Origin: Ramlibacter sp.
Lineage (GTDB): Bacteria > Pseudomonadota > Gammaproteobacteria > Burkholderiales > Burkholderiaceae_C
Assembly (NCBI GenBank): GCA_026785815.1
Contig: JAJAZH010000150.1
Location: 1-5,933 of the forward strand
Length of the DNA: 5,933 bases
Direction: 5' to 3'
Below the pieces are notes generated by a model, which saw only the letters and a program-made list of their open reading frames with translations, searched no databases and was not told where the DNA came from. Position 1 is the first letter of the stretch. The number at the start of each line of letters is the position of its first letter. A program made the position numbers and the translations under genes. Below, in pieces: positions 5,573 to 5,933 of this stretch.

Positions 5573-5631
5573 GCCGCCGGGCCGCCCCAAGGCGAATCAC
5601 GCAGCGCGTAACGCGGAGGGTAGTCCAGTGA
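5569..5631 (+). CDS. Mini-ORF 2 in the miaA-ABC junction (20 aa)
   Basis: Starts at an ATG with GGAGG 7 nt upstream and overlaps the stop of mini-ORF 1. Its TGA (5629-5631) overlaps the GTG start of the ABC gene. The product is a strongly basic 20-residue peptide beginning MSRRAAPRR, paralogous to mini-ORF 1. It probably acts as a translational coupler, if it is translated at all. Confidence 0.38.
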   Translation: MSRRAAPRRITQRVTRRVVQ

Positions 5632-5933
5632 GTTTGGTGGTCGACCGGCTCGGCAAGCGCTACGGCGACTCGGTGGTTTTCCGCAATGTGTCGTTGCAGG
5701 TCGCGGCCGGCGAGTTCGTCGCCATCGTCGGCGAATCCGGCGTCGGCAAATCGACCCTGTTGAACTGCCTGGCCGGGCTCGACAGCTGGGACGAAGGGAC
5801 GGTGGCGGTAGCGGGCACCGACCTGGCCACGCTCGACGACGAAGCCCGCGCGCTGCTGCGGCGCCGGCAGGTCGGCTTCGTGTTCCAGGCCTTCCATGTG
5901 CTGCCGCACCTGGACGTGGCGCAAAACGTCGCG
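5628..5933 (+). CDS. ABC transporter ATP-binding protein, LolD/MacB-like (5' part only)
   Basis: The first 102 residues of a nucleotide-binding domain; the rest is beyond the window. Visible: A-loop aromatic Tyr12, Walker A GESGVGKST (35-43) with Lys41, and the Q-loop region GFVFQAFHVLPHL (83-95) with Gln87. GFVFQ-FH-LP is typical of the LolD/MacB/FtsE-type subfamily, which powers lipoprotein release, macrolide export or related envelope transport together with an FtsX-like permease that should be encoded next. The GTG at 5628 is chosen because GGAGG (5615-5619) is 8 nt upstream and homologous proteins start at this distance from the A-loop. Signature LSGGQ and Walker B are not in the window, so the exact subfamily is open. 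It lies in the same transcription unit as miaA through the mini-ORF relay. Confidence 0.93.
   Translation, partial: MSLVVDRLGKRYGDSVVFRNVSLQVAAGEFVAIVGESGVGKSTLLNCLAGLDSWDEGTVAVAGTDLATLDDEARALLRRRQVGFVFQAFHVLPHLDVAQNVA

Larger units (their letters stand above)
5507..5631 (+). repeat. Two degenerate tandem copies of a ~60-bp stop-start/RBS unit
   Basis: Unit 1 is 5507-5568 (62 bp) and unit 2 is 5569-5627 (59 bp). Both begin ATGAGCCGC, continue with a related GC-rich stretch ending AAGGCG, share ATC and CGTA blocks, and end GCGGAGG plus a short spacer to CCA. Each unit is followed by another (A/G)TGAG, so the 5-mer appears three times: 5507, 5569 and 5628. The GGAGG motifs (5557-5561 and 5615-5619) lie 7 and 8 nt before the next start codon. 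The pair fills the whole gap between miaA and the ABC gene. In unit 1 CTCCG (5523-5527) could pair with CGGAG of its own Shine-Dalgarno, but unit 2 lacks this arm. Confidence 0.8.

Noticed and set aside
4431..5924. 497-codon minus-strand frame opposite miaA and the ABC gene
   Set aside because: It spans two convincing plus-strand genes and their junction, and shows no recognisable motif.

Overview
The window is high-GC bacterial DNA with dense, proteobacterial-style gene packing. A Bcr/CflA-type drug exporter, MiaA, a CsbD-family protein, a GlpQ-like lipoprotein and an Ala/Lys-rich exported protein together suggest a Beta- or Gammaproteobacterium. My best guess is Burkholderiales, with Xanthomonadales as the alternative. 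This is inference from gene style, since no rRNA or other decisive marker is present.

Left part (1-2560): a glycerophosphodiester phosphodiesterase lipoprotein runs leftward and leaves the window before its stop. Diverging from it is a lipoprotein alpha/beta hydrolase (1138-1995). Next comes a small exported Ala/Lys-rich protein of unknown function (2098-2499). It is preceded by a leader with two back-to-back inverted repeats and followed by two tandem intrinsic terminators. This part looks like a cell-envelope and lipid-handling neighbourhood.

Middle part (2561-3283): two small leftward genes. One is a tentative 58-codon ORF of unknown function (2588-2764). The other is a clear CsbD-family stress protein (2956-3138) with its own perfect terminator at 2907-2930. 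A 145-bp divergent intergenic region separates csbD from the rightward operon.

Right part (3284-5933): a rightward run of tightly packed genes. A 12-TM Bcr/CflA-family MFS exporter overlaps miaA (tRNA A37 dimethylallyltransferase) by 23 bp. miaA is joined to a LolD/MacB-like ABC transporter ATPase, truncated by the window edge, through two degenerate tandem copies of a ~60-bp unit. Each unit carries a start codon, a tiny ORF, a GGAGG Shine-Dalgarno and a stop/start overlap, so every junction is ATGA, ATGA or GTGA. This relay of stop-start mini-ORFs is the most unusual structure in the window.

I see no tRNA or rRNA gene, CRISPR array, insertion sequence, integrase, toxin-antitoxin or phage-defence gene. 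Apart from the mini-ORF relay the region reads as ordinary chromosomal housekeeping and envelope DNA.
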